Assembly (NCBI RefSeq): GCF_044466355.1
Contig: NZ_JBITMQ010000010.1
Span: forward strand, 124,001-188,000
Source of the DNA: Actinophytocola sp044466355
GTDB taxonomy: Bacteria > Actinomycetota > Actinomycetes > Mycobacteriales > Pseudonocardiaceae
Direction: 5' to 3'
DNA: 64,000 nt
A program made the position numbers and the translations under genes. A model generated the notes under the pieces. The model was not told the origin of the DNA and made no database searches. It saw only the letters and a program-made list of their open reading frames with translations. Shown here in pieces: positions 49,361 through 57,680 of the stretch; positions within the stretch are counted from its first letter, which is position 1, and every line of letters begins with the position of its first letter.

Positions 49361-51016
49361 ATGCCGATGAAACCCTTGAGCGCCAAGGAGTTCGTCCTTC
49401 CCGCGGTCTCCGCCGGATTGGCACTCGCGGTGCTGGCGCCTGTCCTCACCCCGGGCTTCACCCTGGTCCACGACATGGTGTTCACGCCGGATCAGCCGCT
49501 TTTGCCGGAGTCGCTCGGCATGGGCACGACGCCACCGCGCTCGGTGCCCGCCGACGCCGTCGTCGCGATGCTGAGCTGGGTGCTGCCCGGTTCGGTCGTG
49601 CAGAAGCTCGTGCTGTTCGCGGCGATCGCGCTGGCGGCGTGGGGCGCGGGACGGCTGGTCCCCGCGAAATCTCTCGGCCCACGGCTGGTCGCGGCGACCG
49701 CGTACGCGTGGACACCGTTCGTCGCCGAGCGGCTGTTCATGGGGCACTGGCCGTACCTGCTCGCGTACGCGTGCCTGCCGTGGCTCGCCGCGGCCGGGCT
49801 CGCGCACCGGCGTGGCGAGCCGAGGTCGGTGGCACGCCTGGTGTTGTGGTCGGTACCCGCGGCACTCACGCCGACCGGCGGCCTGCTCGCGGCGGGGACC
49901 GCGCTGGCGACGGCCGGGTGGCGGGTGCTGCCCGCGCTGGCGCTGCTGAACGCGCCGTGGTGGGTGCCGTCGGTGCTGCGGCCGGGTGCGGTGCTGTCGG
50001 CGCCGGACGCCGTGGACTGGTTCGCCGCCCGCGCCGAGAACTGGGGCGGCACCGTGGTTTCCGTGCTGGGCACCGGCGGGTTCTGGAACGCGGACGTCAC
50101 CCCGGTGAGCCGGGAGGTGCCGGTCGTCCCGGTGTTGACCCTGCTGGTCGTCGCGATCGCCGCGATCGGGTGGCCGGTGCTCGTGCGCCGCCTGCCCGAG
50201 GCGAACCGGCTGCTGTGGCTGGGCGCTGCCGGGCTGGTGCTCGCACTGGCCGCGCACCTGCCGTTCGGCGCGGCCGCGACGCGCTGGCTGGTGAGCGAGG
50301 TGCCGGGTGCGGCGTTGTTGCGGGACGCGCAGAAGTGGGTGGCGTGGTGGGCGTTGCCGCTCGCGCTCGGGTTCGCGCTCGCCGTCGAGGCGGCACGGCG
50401 GCGTACCGTCGTGGTGGTGGCCGCGCTGGTGCCGCTCGTGATGGCACCCGACCTGGCGTGGGGCGGATGGGGGCGCCTCGACACGGTCGAGTACCCACGG
50501 GACTGGGCGGCGGTGGCCGAGATCCTCGCCCGCGACGAGCGTCCCGGTGACGTGCTGTCCCTGCCGCTCGGCGCGTTCCGCCGCTTCGCGTGGAACGACG
50601 ATCGCACGCAGCTGGACCCCGCGCCGCGCTGGCTGCCACGCACCGTGGTCGTCGACGACACCGTGTACGTCGACGGGCGAGCGATCCCCGGTGAGGACAC
50701 GCGTCTCCCCGCGATCCGGACCGCGTTGCGGGACGGCACCGGGCTCGCGGCGCTCGGGATCGGGTGGGTGCTCGTCGAACACGGCACGCCCGGCGCGCTC
50801 GACCTGCCCGCGAGCCTCGAACCGGTGCGCCGGGGGCGGTGGCTCGACCTGTACCGCGTGCCGGGCCCGATCGCGGCGCCACCCGGCTCCGTGCCCGCCG
50901 CGCCGGTGGTCGCGGCTGATGTCGTCGCGGTGCTTTTGGTGGCCGGATGCCTGTTGTGGCAAGCGATACCGGCCGGTAGATTCATCCGAAACCGAAGGCG
51001 AGGAGTCTCTCCGTGA
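49361..51016 (+). CDS. Polytopic membrane protein, Rv0226c-like (GT-C-like)
   Basis: A 551-residue integral membrane protein with about eleven helices over the first 380 residues and a soluble alpha/beta tail (about 385-520, DWAAVAEILARDERPGDVLS). From memory, it resembles the mycobacterial Rv0226c protein of the GT-C-like group. HDMVFTPDQPLLPESLGMGT may be the first external loop with acidic residues like those of lipid-linked sugar transferases. ATG 49361 or the next ATG at 49367 is the start. The following gene starts inside its stop codon, so it is cotranslated with the DUF2613-type small protein. Confidence 0.78.
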   Translation: MPMKPLSAKEFVLPAVSAGLALAVLAPVLTPGFTLVHDMVFTPDQPLLPESLGMGTTPPRSVPADAVVAMLSWVLPGSVVQKLVLFAAIALAAWGAGRLVPAKSLGPRLVAATAYAWTPFVAERLFMGHWPYLLAYACLPWLAAAGLAHRRGEPRSVARLVLWSVPAALTPTGGLLAAGTALATAGWRVLPALALLNAPWWVPSVLRPGAVLSAPDAVDWFAARAENWGGTVVSVLGTGGFWNADVTPVSREVPVVPVLTLLVVAIAAIGWPVLVRRLPEANRLLWLGAAGLVLALAAHLPFGAAATRWLVSEVPGAALLRDAQKWVAWWALPLALGFALAVEAARRRTVVVVAALVPLVMAPDLAWGGWGRLDTVEYPRDWAAVAEILARDERPGDVLSLPLGAFRRFAWNDDRTQLDPAPRWLPRTVVVDDTVYVDGRAIPGEDTRLPAIRTALRDGTGLAALGIGWVLVEHGTPGALDLPASLEPVRRGRWLDLYRVPGPIAAPPGSVPAAPVVAADVVAVLLVAGCLLWQAIPAGRFIRNRRRGVSP

Positions 51017-51186
51017 GCAAGTTCATCGCAGCACTGGTCGCCGTCGTCGGGGGCATCGCGCTCGCCGTCGGTGGCACCGCGACGCTCGTCAGTCTCGCGG
51101 GTCCCGACCGGGGCGTGAACCTCGAGAACGCACCGGCCGCGAACGGTGAGGACGGCCCCGTCGACTACGGCACGTCCGGCCGGTAA
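51013..51186 (+). CDS. Small DUF2613-like secreted or membrane protein
   Basis: A 57-residue protein, easily missed because of its size. One hydrophobic helix (VSKFIAALVAVVGGIALAVG) is followed by a polar tail ending GPVDYGTSGR. This matches my recollection of the DUF2613 family, whose member Rv0236A sits beside aftD in mycobacteria. GAGGAG precedes GTG 51013 by eight bases, and the start overlaps the upstream stop (GTGA). Codon bias is good throughout. An AftD-type gene is about 3 kb upstream, which adds context support. Confidence 0.78.
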   Translation: MSKFIAALVAVVGGIALAVGGTATLVSLAGPDRGVNLENAPAANGEDGPVDYGTSGR

Positions 51187-51195
51187 TCCTCCACA

Positions 51196-51906
51196 GTGCA
51201 CAAAGCAGCCACGCTGTCCCGTTCGGTGCGGCTGTTCCGGGCGTTCCGCCAGGAACACACCGACGGGGACACCTTCTACCGGGTGCTGGCGGCGGACTCC
51301 GCCGAACAGGTCGCGGCGTACGCCCCACTGCGCGACCGGGTGCTGCTCGACGTCGGCGGCGGCCCCGGCTACTTCGCCGACGCGTTCCGCGCCCACGGCG
51401 CCACGTACATCGGTGTCGACCCGCAGGTCGGCGCCATCGGGCACAACATGGTGCGCGGCTGCGGCACCCGGCTCCCGGTCCGCACCGGCTCGATCGACGT
51501 CTGCTACTCGTCCAACGTGCTGGAGCACGTGTCGCAACCGCGGGCGATGCTCGCGGAGATGGTGCGGGTGACCCGGCCCGGTGGCACGGTGTTCCTGTCG
51601 TTCACGCCGTGGTGGTCACCGTGGGGCGGGCACGAGACGTCGCCGTGGCACTTCCTCGGCGGGGACTACGCGGCCCGCCGGTACGCCGAACGGAACGGTC
51701 ACGAACCGAAGAACCGTTACGGCACAAGCCTTTTCTCGTACTCCGTCGGCGCGGTGCTGCGGTGGGTGACCGCGTGCGAGGACGCCACGCTCGTGCACGC
51801 GTTCCCGCGCTACCACCCGCGGTGGGCGAACTGGGTCATGCGGGTCCCCGCGCTGCGGGAGGTGGCGAGCTGGAACGCGGTCCTCGTGCTACGCAAGAAC
51901 AGCTGA
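51196..51906 (+). CDS. SAM-dependent methyltransferase, Rv0224c-like
   Basis: A 236-residue Rossmann enzyme: LLDVGGGPGYFADAFRAHG (motif I), YIGVDPQ (motif II), VCYSSNVLEHVSQPRAMLAE (motif IV region) and VRVTRPGGTVFLSFTPWWSP. From memory it resembles Rv0224c, which neighbours Rv0225-Rv0227c in mycobacteria. GTG 51196 is used. It follows the DUF2613-like gene by 9 bases and is probably in the same operon. A glycan or glycolipid substrate is inferred from context. It ends before a large palindromic element. Confidence 0.83.
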   Translation: MHKAATLSRSVRLFRAFRQEHTDGDTFYRVLAADSAEQVAAYAPLRDRVLLDVGGGPGYFADAFRAHGATYIGVDPQVGAIGHNMVRGCGTRLPVRTGSIDVCYSSNVLEHVSQPRAMLAEMVRVTRPGGTVFLSFTPWWSPWGGHETSPWHFLGGDYAARRYAERNGHEPKNRYGTSLFSYSVGAVLRWVTACEDATLVHAFPRYHPRWANWVMRVPALREVASWNAVLVLRKNS

Positions 51907-51951
51907 CCGTGGACGAGCCCCGAAGGTCCCGTAACCCACGCAGTCCGCGCT

Positions 51952-52037
51952 CGCACTGAAGGACCCCTTCAGCACACCCCGACCGCACCAAAGGGCCCTT
52001 CAGCACACCCAACGCACCGAAGGGGTCCTTCAGTGCG
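51952..52037. repeat. Palindromic repeat family B, large compound copy
   Basis: Arms CGCACTGAAGGACCCCTTC (51952-51970) and GAAGGGGTCCTTCAGTGCG (52019-52037) are perfect 19-bp complements. Between them is an AAGGGCCCTT palindrome and two further CTTCAGCACACCC units. It sits between the Rv0224c-like gene (stop 51906) and the convergent DUF3068 gene (stop 52060), so it can terminate transcription from both sides. Confidence 0.8.
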
Positions 52038-52059
52038 CTGGCCGGGCCGTCCTTTGTGG

Positions 52060-53079
52060 TCAGACCGGTTCGGCGACCTTCGTGGGTGCGCCCGCGGTCC
52101 TGCTGTGCTTGCCGCGCCTGCCGAGTGCCAGCAACGCGATCGACAGCAGGATCAGCACGCCACCCACGATCCACAGGATCACCGGCAGTCCCGTCATGAC
52201 CCACAGGCTCGAGATGTTGCCCTTCGCGTCGGCGACATAGCCCTCCACCGTCTCGTCGGTGATGGTGAGCTTGCCGTCGAACACGGCCGTCGACCGGCCG
52301 TCCGCGCGTAGTTCCTGCTTGCCGTCCTCGTTCCCGGCGACGACCGCACCGGTGACGGGCTCGACGTACACCGTCCGCACGGCTTCGTAGTACAGCTCGG
52401 CACGCACCGTCGGCACGTCCGGCTGCCCGACGAGCGAGCCCGGCACGTCCAGTTCGTCGACCATGGTCGGCGGGATGGTCTGGACGAACTTGTACACCGG
52501 CAGTCCCTTGACCTCCTCCTCGCCGACGAAGTTGGCCGGGACCGCCTTCTTCAGCGTCGTGTCGAACCACTGGTAGTCGCGCTTCTGGGTGTCGAACGGG
52601 AACTTGAAGTTCAGCCCCGGCTGCTGCACCGTGCCCCGCTCGCCGACGACGCGCTCACCCTCGGTGTCCTCGTAGAACTGGTTCTCACACGGTGCGACAG
52701 CCTCGCCCGTGAACCGGTCGAGGCACAATGAGCGCAGGCTCGCGTTGACCACCAGGCCGTCGGCGTCGTCCGTCCTGACCTCCGACGCCTCCCGCCACAC
52801 CGTGACGTCGCCGTCCTCGACAACCTCCTCGGCACGCAGGTTGCCCGTGACCTTGGTGGTGGACGTCAGGCTCAGGTTCTCGCGGATCTCGGGCGTCGAC
52901 GTGTCCCCGTTCGGCACGTACACCAGCGCCGTGATGCCGTCCCCGTGCGCCACCGAGATCTTGTCGACGTCGTGCGGGATCTTGGCGAGGCTCGGGTACG
53001 CCCAGAAGCGCAGCAGCAGGCCTGCGGCCACCGCGAACACCCCCAGTCCGAGGATGATGAAGGTGACGTAGCGACGCAC
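52060..53079 (-). CDS. DUF3068 (PorA-family) envelope protein, Rv0227c-like
   Basis: A 339-residue protein with one hydrophobic helix at each end (VTFIILGLGVFAVAAGLLLR at the N-terminus; LPVILWIVGGVLILLSIALL near the C-terminus) and a large beta-rich extracytoplasmic domain between (about 35-295). KIPHDVDKISVAHGDGITAL and NFKFPFDTQKRDYQWFDTTL are typical DUF3068 pieces. From memory the family includes Rv0227c. The function is unknown; the structure suggests an envelope lipid or glycan role. GTG 53079 follows GGAGGACA. It begins 17 bases after the GT4 gene and shares its operon. Confidence 0.82.
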   Translation of the reverse strand: MRRYVTFIILGLGVFAVAAGLLLRFWAYPSLAKIPHDVDKISVAHGDGITALVYVPNGDTSTPEIRENLSLTSTTKVTGNLRAEEVVEDGDVTVWREASEVRTDDADGLVVNASLRSLCLDRFTGEAVAPCENQFYEDTEGERVVGERGTVQQPGLNFKFPFDTQKRDYQWFDTTLKKAVPANFVGEEEVKGLPVYKFVQTIPPTMVDELDVPGSLVGQPDVPTVRAELYYEAVRTVYVEPVTGAVVAGNEDGKQELRADGRSTAVFDGKLTITDETVEGYVADAKGNISSLWVMTGLPVILWIVGGVLILLSIALLALGRRGKHSRTAGAPTKVAEPV

Positions 53080-53095
53080 GGTTGTCCTCCAAGTG

Positions 53096-54415
53096 TCACG
53101 ACCGCGACCGCGGTCGAAGGTTCGCACCGGCCGGGACGGCTCGGCCCAGCAGGCGTTCGGTTGTGCTCGCCGCGCGCACGGCGACGTCCGCCTGTGCGCG
53201 GGCACGCAGTGCGTCGAGCAGGTCGGCCGGTGCGCACTGCTCCACGAGTAACGGTCCGCCCGGCACGCCCTCGGCGACGGTAGCCTCCGGCATGCCGGGC
53301 AGCCAGTCACCGCGCTCCTCGCCCGCGACGTGCCGCTCGACCACGGCCGTGAACCGCGCGCCGGTGTCGGTCCAGTCGAAACACGCCGCCCAGTCGCGGC
53401 AGCGGGTGGCGGTGCGTGCCGCGTGCACCGGGTCGGCGAGGTCCGCCAGTGCCCGGTGGAGGACGTCGGCCACGGGCGTACCGGACGGCATGTGCCAGCC
53501 GGTCTCGCCGTGACGCACCGAGTCACGCAGACCTGGCACGTCCCGGCACACCGTCGGCACGCCGTGGGCCGCCGCCTCCAGCACGGCGAGGCCCCAGCCC
53601 TCACCGTCGGACAACGTGACGTTGAGCCACGCGCGGCCGAGCAGCTCCGATTTCACGGCCTCGCTGACGCGGCCGTGCACGGTGACGGCGTCGCCGTGCA
53701 CGGCCGCGAGAGCACGCAGCGCCGCCTCCTCCGGCCCGCCACCGATCACGTGCAGCCGCAGGTCGGGAACGCGATTCCGCAGCTCCGCCACCGCGTCGAC
53801 GAGCCGGTCGACCCGCTTCTGCGGCACGAGCCGCCCCAGGCACACGATCGTGGGGTTGGCGGCACGCGCCGGCAGTTCGGCGGGCGCGGCGCTGTTCCCG
53901 TTGGGTACGACGTACACCGGGCCACGCCAGCGCAACCGCGCACGCATGGCCTCCACTGTGGACGGCGAGACGGCGACGGACACCGCGCGCCGGTACACCC
54001 GGCCGGCGACCGGACCCTCCAGCCACCGCCCGACCGCGGCCAGCCACGCCGGGAAGTGCACACCGAACTGGTCGGTGTGCACGTGGTGCACCACCTGGAC
54101 GACCCGGGCGCCGCCGACGGCGAGCGGGGTGAAGAACGGGATGCCGTTCTGGCAGTCCACCACGGCGTCGATCCGCCGCCGTCGAACCAGCAACCACAGC
54201 AGCGCCAACGGGTAAACGGTCCAGCGCCCGCCACGGCGGTGGACCGACACCGGACCGTCGGAGCCCGTGGCCCGCTGCCCGGTGTCACGCGCGGTCAGGT
54301 ACGTGACGTCGTGCCCACGCCGGGCAAGCTCGTGCGCGACACGGGTCGCGTAGGTCTCGGCACCGCCCGCGTGCCGGTGCCCGAGGTCGCGCCAGTTCAC
54401 CACGACGACACGCAT
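53096..54415 (-). CDS. GT4-family glycosyltransferase, Rv0225-like
   Basis: A 439-residue GT-B enzyme. The N-terminal Rossmann half has the acceptor-binding loop HRHAGGAETYATRVAHEL, and the C-terminal half TIVCLGRLVPQKRVDRLVDA, GGGPEEAALRAL and the nucleotide-sugar motif LSDGEGWGLAVLEAAAHGVP with the conserved Glu-x7-Glu pair. It lacks membrane helices and probably works on the cytoplasmic face with lipid-linked substrates. Its ATG directly follows the stop of the GT2 gene. From memory Rv0225 is the mycobacterial counterpart. The C-terminal tail (about 340-439) is longer than in many GT4 enzymes. Confidence 0.88.
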   Translation of the reverse strand: MRVVVVNWRDLGHRHAGGAETYATRVAHELARRGHDVTYLTARDTGQRATGSDGPVSVHRRGGRWTVYPLALLWLLVRRRRIDAVVDCQNGIPFFTPLAVGGARVVQVVHHVHTDQFGVHFPAWLAAVGRWLEGPVAGRVYRRAVSVAVSPSTVEAMRARLRWRGPVYVVPNGNSAAPAELPARAANPTIVCLGRLVPQKRVDRLVDAVAELRNRVPDLRLHVIGGGPEEAALRALAAVHGDAVTVHGRVSEAVKSELLGRAWLNVTLSDGEGWGLAVLEAAAHGVPTVCRDVPGLRDSVRHGETGWHMPSGTPVADVLHRALADLADPVHAARTATRCRDWAACFDWTDTGARFTAVVERHVAGEERGDWLPGMPEATVAEGVPGGPLLVEQCAPADLLDALRARAQADVAVRAASTTERLLGRAVPAGANLRPRSRS

Positions 54416-55156
54416 CTACGCGGCCTCCGGGACGAGATCGGGCACGGGACGCGGTTCGGTGTCGAGAACGGCGCGGATCCGCTGCAGGTCGGCGAAACTG
54501 CGCAGGCCGTGCCGCAGCGGAGCGAACGAGGAACCGGCGACGTCGATCCACCGCACGGGCACCTCCTCCACGACCGCGCCCAGCCGCTGGAGGCGGGCGA
54601 GCACCTCGACGTCGAAGGTGAACCCCTTGGTGCGCAGCGGCTCGAACGCGGCCACCGCGAGCTCCCGGGTGAAGAACTTGAACCCGCACTGGGTGTCGCC
54701 GACCCCCGGCACGATGGAACGGGCGGCACGCCGAAACGCCCACGCCCCCAACCGCCGCAGCAGGCTGTGCCGGGCCCGCACCTGCGACCCGGGGTGGGCA
54801 CGCGACCCGAGTACCACGTCCGAACCGTGCCGCAGGAGCCGCAACACGGACGGCAACGCGTCGACGCTGGCCGCGAGGTCGGCGTCGCAGAACCCGACGA
54901 AGCGCCCGCGCGCGGCGAGCACACCGGCACGCACGGCGGCGCCCTTGCCGCGGTCGGGGCAGTGCAGGAGTGTCACGGGAAACCGTTGGTCGCGCACGAC
55001 GTCCGCCGTCCGGTCGGTACTCCCGTTGTCCACGACGATGACCTCGGCGGCCAACCCGCGCAGGGCGAGGCCGAGCCCGACCAGGCTGCCGGGCAGACGC
55101 CGTTCCTCGTTGTAGACGGGCACAACGACGGACAGCTCCACACCCGCACGGCGCAT
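54416..55156 (-). CDS. GT2-family glycosyltransferase (dolichyl-phosphate-glucose-synthase-like)
   Basis: A 246-residue GT-A enzyme: ELSVVVPVYNEERRLPGSL, VIVVDNGSTDRTADVVRD and the metal-binding FCDADLAASVDAL (DxD-like DAD). GVGDTQCGFKFFTRELAVAA resembles polyprenyl-phosphate glycosyl transferases such as DPM/ALG5. These load sugars onto a polyprenyl carrier, which GT-C enzymes then use, fitting the AftD-type neighbour. ATG 55156 is preceded by GGAGG seven bases upstream. It starts the leftward operon GT2-GT4-DUF3068. Confidence 0.87.
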   Translation of the reverse strand: MRRAGVELSVVVPVYNEERRLPGSLVGLGLALRGLAAEVIVVDNGSTDRTADVVRDQRFPVTLLHCPDRGKGAAVRAGVLAARGRFVGFCDADLAASVDALPSVLRLLRHGSDVVLGSRAHPGSQVRARHSLLRRLGAWAFRRAARSIVPGVGDTQCGFKFFTRELAVAAFEPLRTKGFTFDVEVLARLQRLGAVVEEVPVRWIDVAGSSFAPLRHGLRSFADLQRIRAVLDTEPRPVPDLVPEAA

Positions 55157-55400
55157 CAACGAGCCTCCAACGCTGGACACAGGTCACCCGGGCCTGAAGG
55201 ATTGCCACCGTAGATCACCAGCACCGACCGGCAGGACGACGCCCGAACCCCGGACGCGGAGTTGCCGGTGTGAGGCCTAGCAGGTGCGACTGGTCGGAGT
55301 AACCCCCATGCCTATCGACGGCTCACCAGGACAAACAACCTTGTCCGCCGGCACAACCAGCCCAACCCGGATTGCGTACCGCGAAGGGAAACCCCAAAGC
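55157..55400. other. Gene-free spacer upstream of the GT2-GT4-DUF3068 operon
   Basis: This 244-base spacer lies between the start of the GT2 gene (55156) and the end of the PucR gene (55401), both leftward, so it carries the glycosyltransferase promoter. GGACAA and TTGTCC pair around six bases at about 55329-55346. AT content rises in 55380-55440. A 64-codon frame crosses it leftward but has poor codon bias and is not annotated. No known riboswitch pattern was recognised. Confidence 0.5.
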
Positions 55401-56591
55401 TCACTCACACAACCGAACACTCTCCACAGCGAGATAAAGCTCAGCGATCCCCTTGGGATCCCCAAGATCACGCCCAGTCAGCTCCTGCACACGCCGAATC
55501 CGGTACCGAACCGTGTTGGGATGCACGAACAGCCGCTCGGCGGCATCCCGAGCCGACCCGTGCTCGGCAAACCACGCGTGCAACGTGCACAGCAACACGT
55601 CCCGCTCGGCGACCGGCAACCCGAGCAGCTCGGCGAGCACATCGGTGGCCAACTCACGAGCCAGCTTCGGCGCCCCGGCGACCAGAGTGCTGACCGGCCG
55701 CTCCCCGAACCCGATCACCCCGGTCTCCCCGGCAGCGAGACAGGCCCGAGCGATCCGCGCCCGGCTCAACGCAGCGGGGACCAACGGCAACCCGGACACC
55801 GGCGGACTGACACCGACCGCGACAGCCGTGCTCTCCAGCGCCTTCCGCAAGGCCCGCAGATCGGCGCTGCGTCCCACGGCGACCACCCCGACCTCACCGT
55901 CTGGCAGCCGCCGCCACACCGACCGCAACGTCCCCGACGCCACCACGTGCGAAGGCCCCGGGTCCGCGTCGAGATCGGCGTACACGACCACGAACGGCCC
56001 GGTCGTCGGGAGCTGGAGCACGCGGGCGGCGTCCTCGAACTCCTCCGGCTTGGTGAACCGGCCCTCGATGAGCCCGTCGACGACGGCGAGCCGTGCCTTC
56101 TCGTCGTACCGCGCGGACTCGGTGGCGACCTCGGTGTAGGCGTCGGCGATCACGTCGGAGAACGCGTCGATGATCTGCCACACCATGGCGTTGACCGGGA
56201 TCAGCTGTTCCGGGGTGAGCACCCGGGGCGGCGCGACGCGGTCGATGATGCCCTCGTAGGCGAACGTGCCGGCGATGCGGAACGCCCGCAGCACGGCGGA
56301 GAGCGGGATGCCGAGCCGTGCCTGTGCCCGGCCGGTCTTGCGGACCGTCTCGAGGTCGACCTCGCGGGCCTCGATGAACGCGTCGAACGCGCGGGCGAGG
56401 TTGACCTCGCAGACCTTGCGCAGCTCGCGCGGGGACGTGGCGTCGAGCCTGCGGTAGAACTCGTCCTTCTCGCCGAGGAGGCTGGCCAGCTGGTCGGCCA
56501 GCTCCGGCAACCGGTGCAGCTGTCCGCGCACGATCTCGACCAGCTCGGCGGGCAGGGGCACGACGGGCACCGTCGTCGTTGGGGCGACCAT
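55401..56591 (-). CDS. PucR/CdaR-type transcriptional regulator
   Basis: A 396-residue regulator. An N-terminal RsbT-coantagonist-like helical region (residues about 20-165, LVEIVRGQLHRLPELADQLA) precedes a GGDEF-like degenerate middle domain (about 170-300) and a C-terminal PucR helix-turn-helix (about 335-390: HGSARDAAERLFVHPNTVRY, RIRRVQELTGRDL). PucR proteins respond to small metabolites. The start at 56591 is the first one with coding bias. The next leftward gene is the GT2 gene after 244 bases. No obvious catabolic target lies beside it. Confidence 0.88.
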   Translation of the reverse strand: MVAPTTTVPVVPLPAELVEIVRGQLHRLPELADQLASLLGEKDEFYRRLDATSPRELRKVCEVNLARAFDAFIEAREVDLETVRKTGRAQARLGIPLSAVLRAFRIAGTFAYEGIIDRVAPPRVLTPEQLIPVNAMVWQIIDAFSDVIADAYTEVATESARYDEKARLAVVDGLIEGRFTKPEEFEDAARVLQLPTTGPFVVVYADLDADPGPSHVVASGTLRSVWRRLPDGEVGVVAVGRSADLRALRKALESTAVAVGVSPPVSGLPLVPAALSRARIARACLAAGETGVIGFGERPVSTLVAGAPKLARELATDVLAELLGLPVAERDVLLCTLHAWFAEHGSARDAAERLFVHPNTVRYRIRRVQELTGRDLGDPKGIAELYLAVESVRLCE

Positions 56592-56660
56592 CCGAGCAAG
56601 TTACGCCGCGACAACGGATCCCGGTACGGCCACTCGTCGTCTGAACCGATGTAGCGCGGA

Positions 56661-56699
56661 CGCGAAGGGGTGTGATCCCGCCCGTCACACCCCTTCGCG
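56661..56699 (-). terminator. 15-bp perfect hairpin after the M23 gene
   Basis: Arms CGCGAAGGGGTGTGA (56661-56675) and TCACACCCCTTCGCG (56685-56699) pair exactly around a 9-base loop. It lies 10 bases beyond the stop of the leftward M23 gene and 69 bases before the start of PucR. Confidence 0.8.
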
Positions 56700-56709
56700 A
56701 GTCACTCCG

Positions 56710-57642
56710 TCAGCCGCAGTGCTCGAACGGGCTGGTGTAGGAGCTGCTGCCGACCGAACCGCCCCACCGCACACATGTGCCGGGTGCGTACTTGCGGACC
56801 GGGCCCGCGTAGTAGCCGTAGCTGCCCGAGTCGGTCGTCCTGGTGCCGCCCTGCGGTTCGAGGAACGCCGACACCGACGTCGCCCTGCCCAGGTTCGTCG
56901 ACTTGAGCGTGACGACGCAGTTGTAGCCGTTCCCCGAGTTGTACATCAGGTACACGGTGCCACCGGTCAGGCCGGCCCGGTCGATGGTGCTGTAGCCGCT
57001 GCCGCACACCTCGCCCGGCGTGTACGGGTTGCCGCCACTGCTGCAGGCGTTCGTGCTCTTGATGGCCTTCTTCTGGCCGAGCGACACGGTGACGCCCTCG
57101 ACGGTGGGGCTGGTGTCGATGGACCCACCCGACGTGATCTGCTCGTAGTGCAGGTGCGGCGCGTAGTTGCCGCCGGTCCCGCCGACGGTGCCGATCGCGG
57201 TGCCCTGGCCGACCGACATCGACGAGCCGGGGCCGCGCACCATGGTCGCCAGGTGTGCGTACCGGGTCCTCGTGCCGTCGCCGTGCGTGACGACCACGTA
57301 GTTCCCGTACGCCATGATGCCGACCTCGTCGCCCATGGCGAGCGTGGAGTAGAACCGCGCGGTGCCGCCCGCGGTGGCGCGCACGGTCTCGCCGCCGATC
57401 GCGTCGCCGCCGTAGCTCTGCCAGTCGATCGAGCCCGACGGGTTGTGCCCCGGGTACCAGTTGTTGGCGTAGAAGGTCTTGCCGCAGTTGAAGGGGCTCT
57501 TGTGGGACGCCATGATGCCGACGTCCCCGGTGGTGGGGTCGGTCTGCGCCTGCGACGCGGTGGCCGTGAGGCCGACCGCGGCCACGGCCGAGACGGCCGC
57601 CGCCAGGCCCTTCACGAGCCAGGATGCCCGTTTCCTTGCCAT
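56710..57642 (-). CDS. Secreted M23-like peptidase fused to a SapA-like domain
   Basis: A 310-residue exported protein. Signal peptide 1-32 (WLVKGLAAAVSAVAAVGL, ASQA). The M23-like domain (about 45-175) has His66 and Asp73 in YPGHNPSGSIDW and His163-x-His165 in APHLHYEQ; the first two zinc ligands are further apart than in LytM, a form seen in other actinobacterial members. Residues about 208-303 resemble the spore-associated protein A (SapA) domain: CGSGYSTIDRAGLTGGTVYL, YNSGNGYNCVVTLKS, GSYGYYAGPVR. ATG 57642 has GAGGG upstream. It lies 38 bases after the peptidoglycan-binding protein gene and shares its operon. Confidence 0.85.
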   Translation of the reverse strand: MARKRASWLVKGLAAAVSAVAAVGLTATASQAQTDPTTGDVGIMASHKSPFNCGKTFYANNWYPGHNPSGSIDWQSYGGDAIGGETVRATAGGTARFYSTLAMGDEVGIMAYGNYVVVTHGDGTRTRYAHLATMVRGPGSSMSVGQGTAIGTVGGTGGNYAPHLHYEQITSGGSIDTSPTVEGVTVSLGQKKAIKSTNACSSGGNPYTPGEVCGSGYSTIDRAGLTGGTVYLMYNSGNGYNCVVTLKSTNLGRATSVSAFLEPQGGTRTTDSGSYGYYAGPVRKYAPGTCVRWGGSVGSSSYTSPFEHCG

Positions 57643-57680
57643 TGTTCCCTCGCTTCTCCCGGTAACGGTGTGCAGGTCCG

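Noticed and set aside
55277..55471. A 64-codon reverse frame in the spacer before the GT2 gene
   Set aside because: No coding bias, no ribosome site, and it runs into the PucR gene in a different frame.
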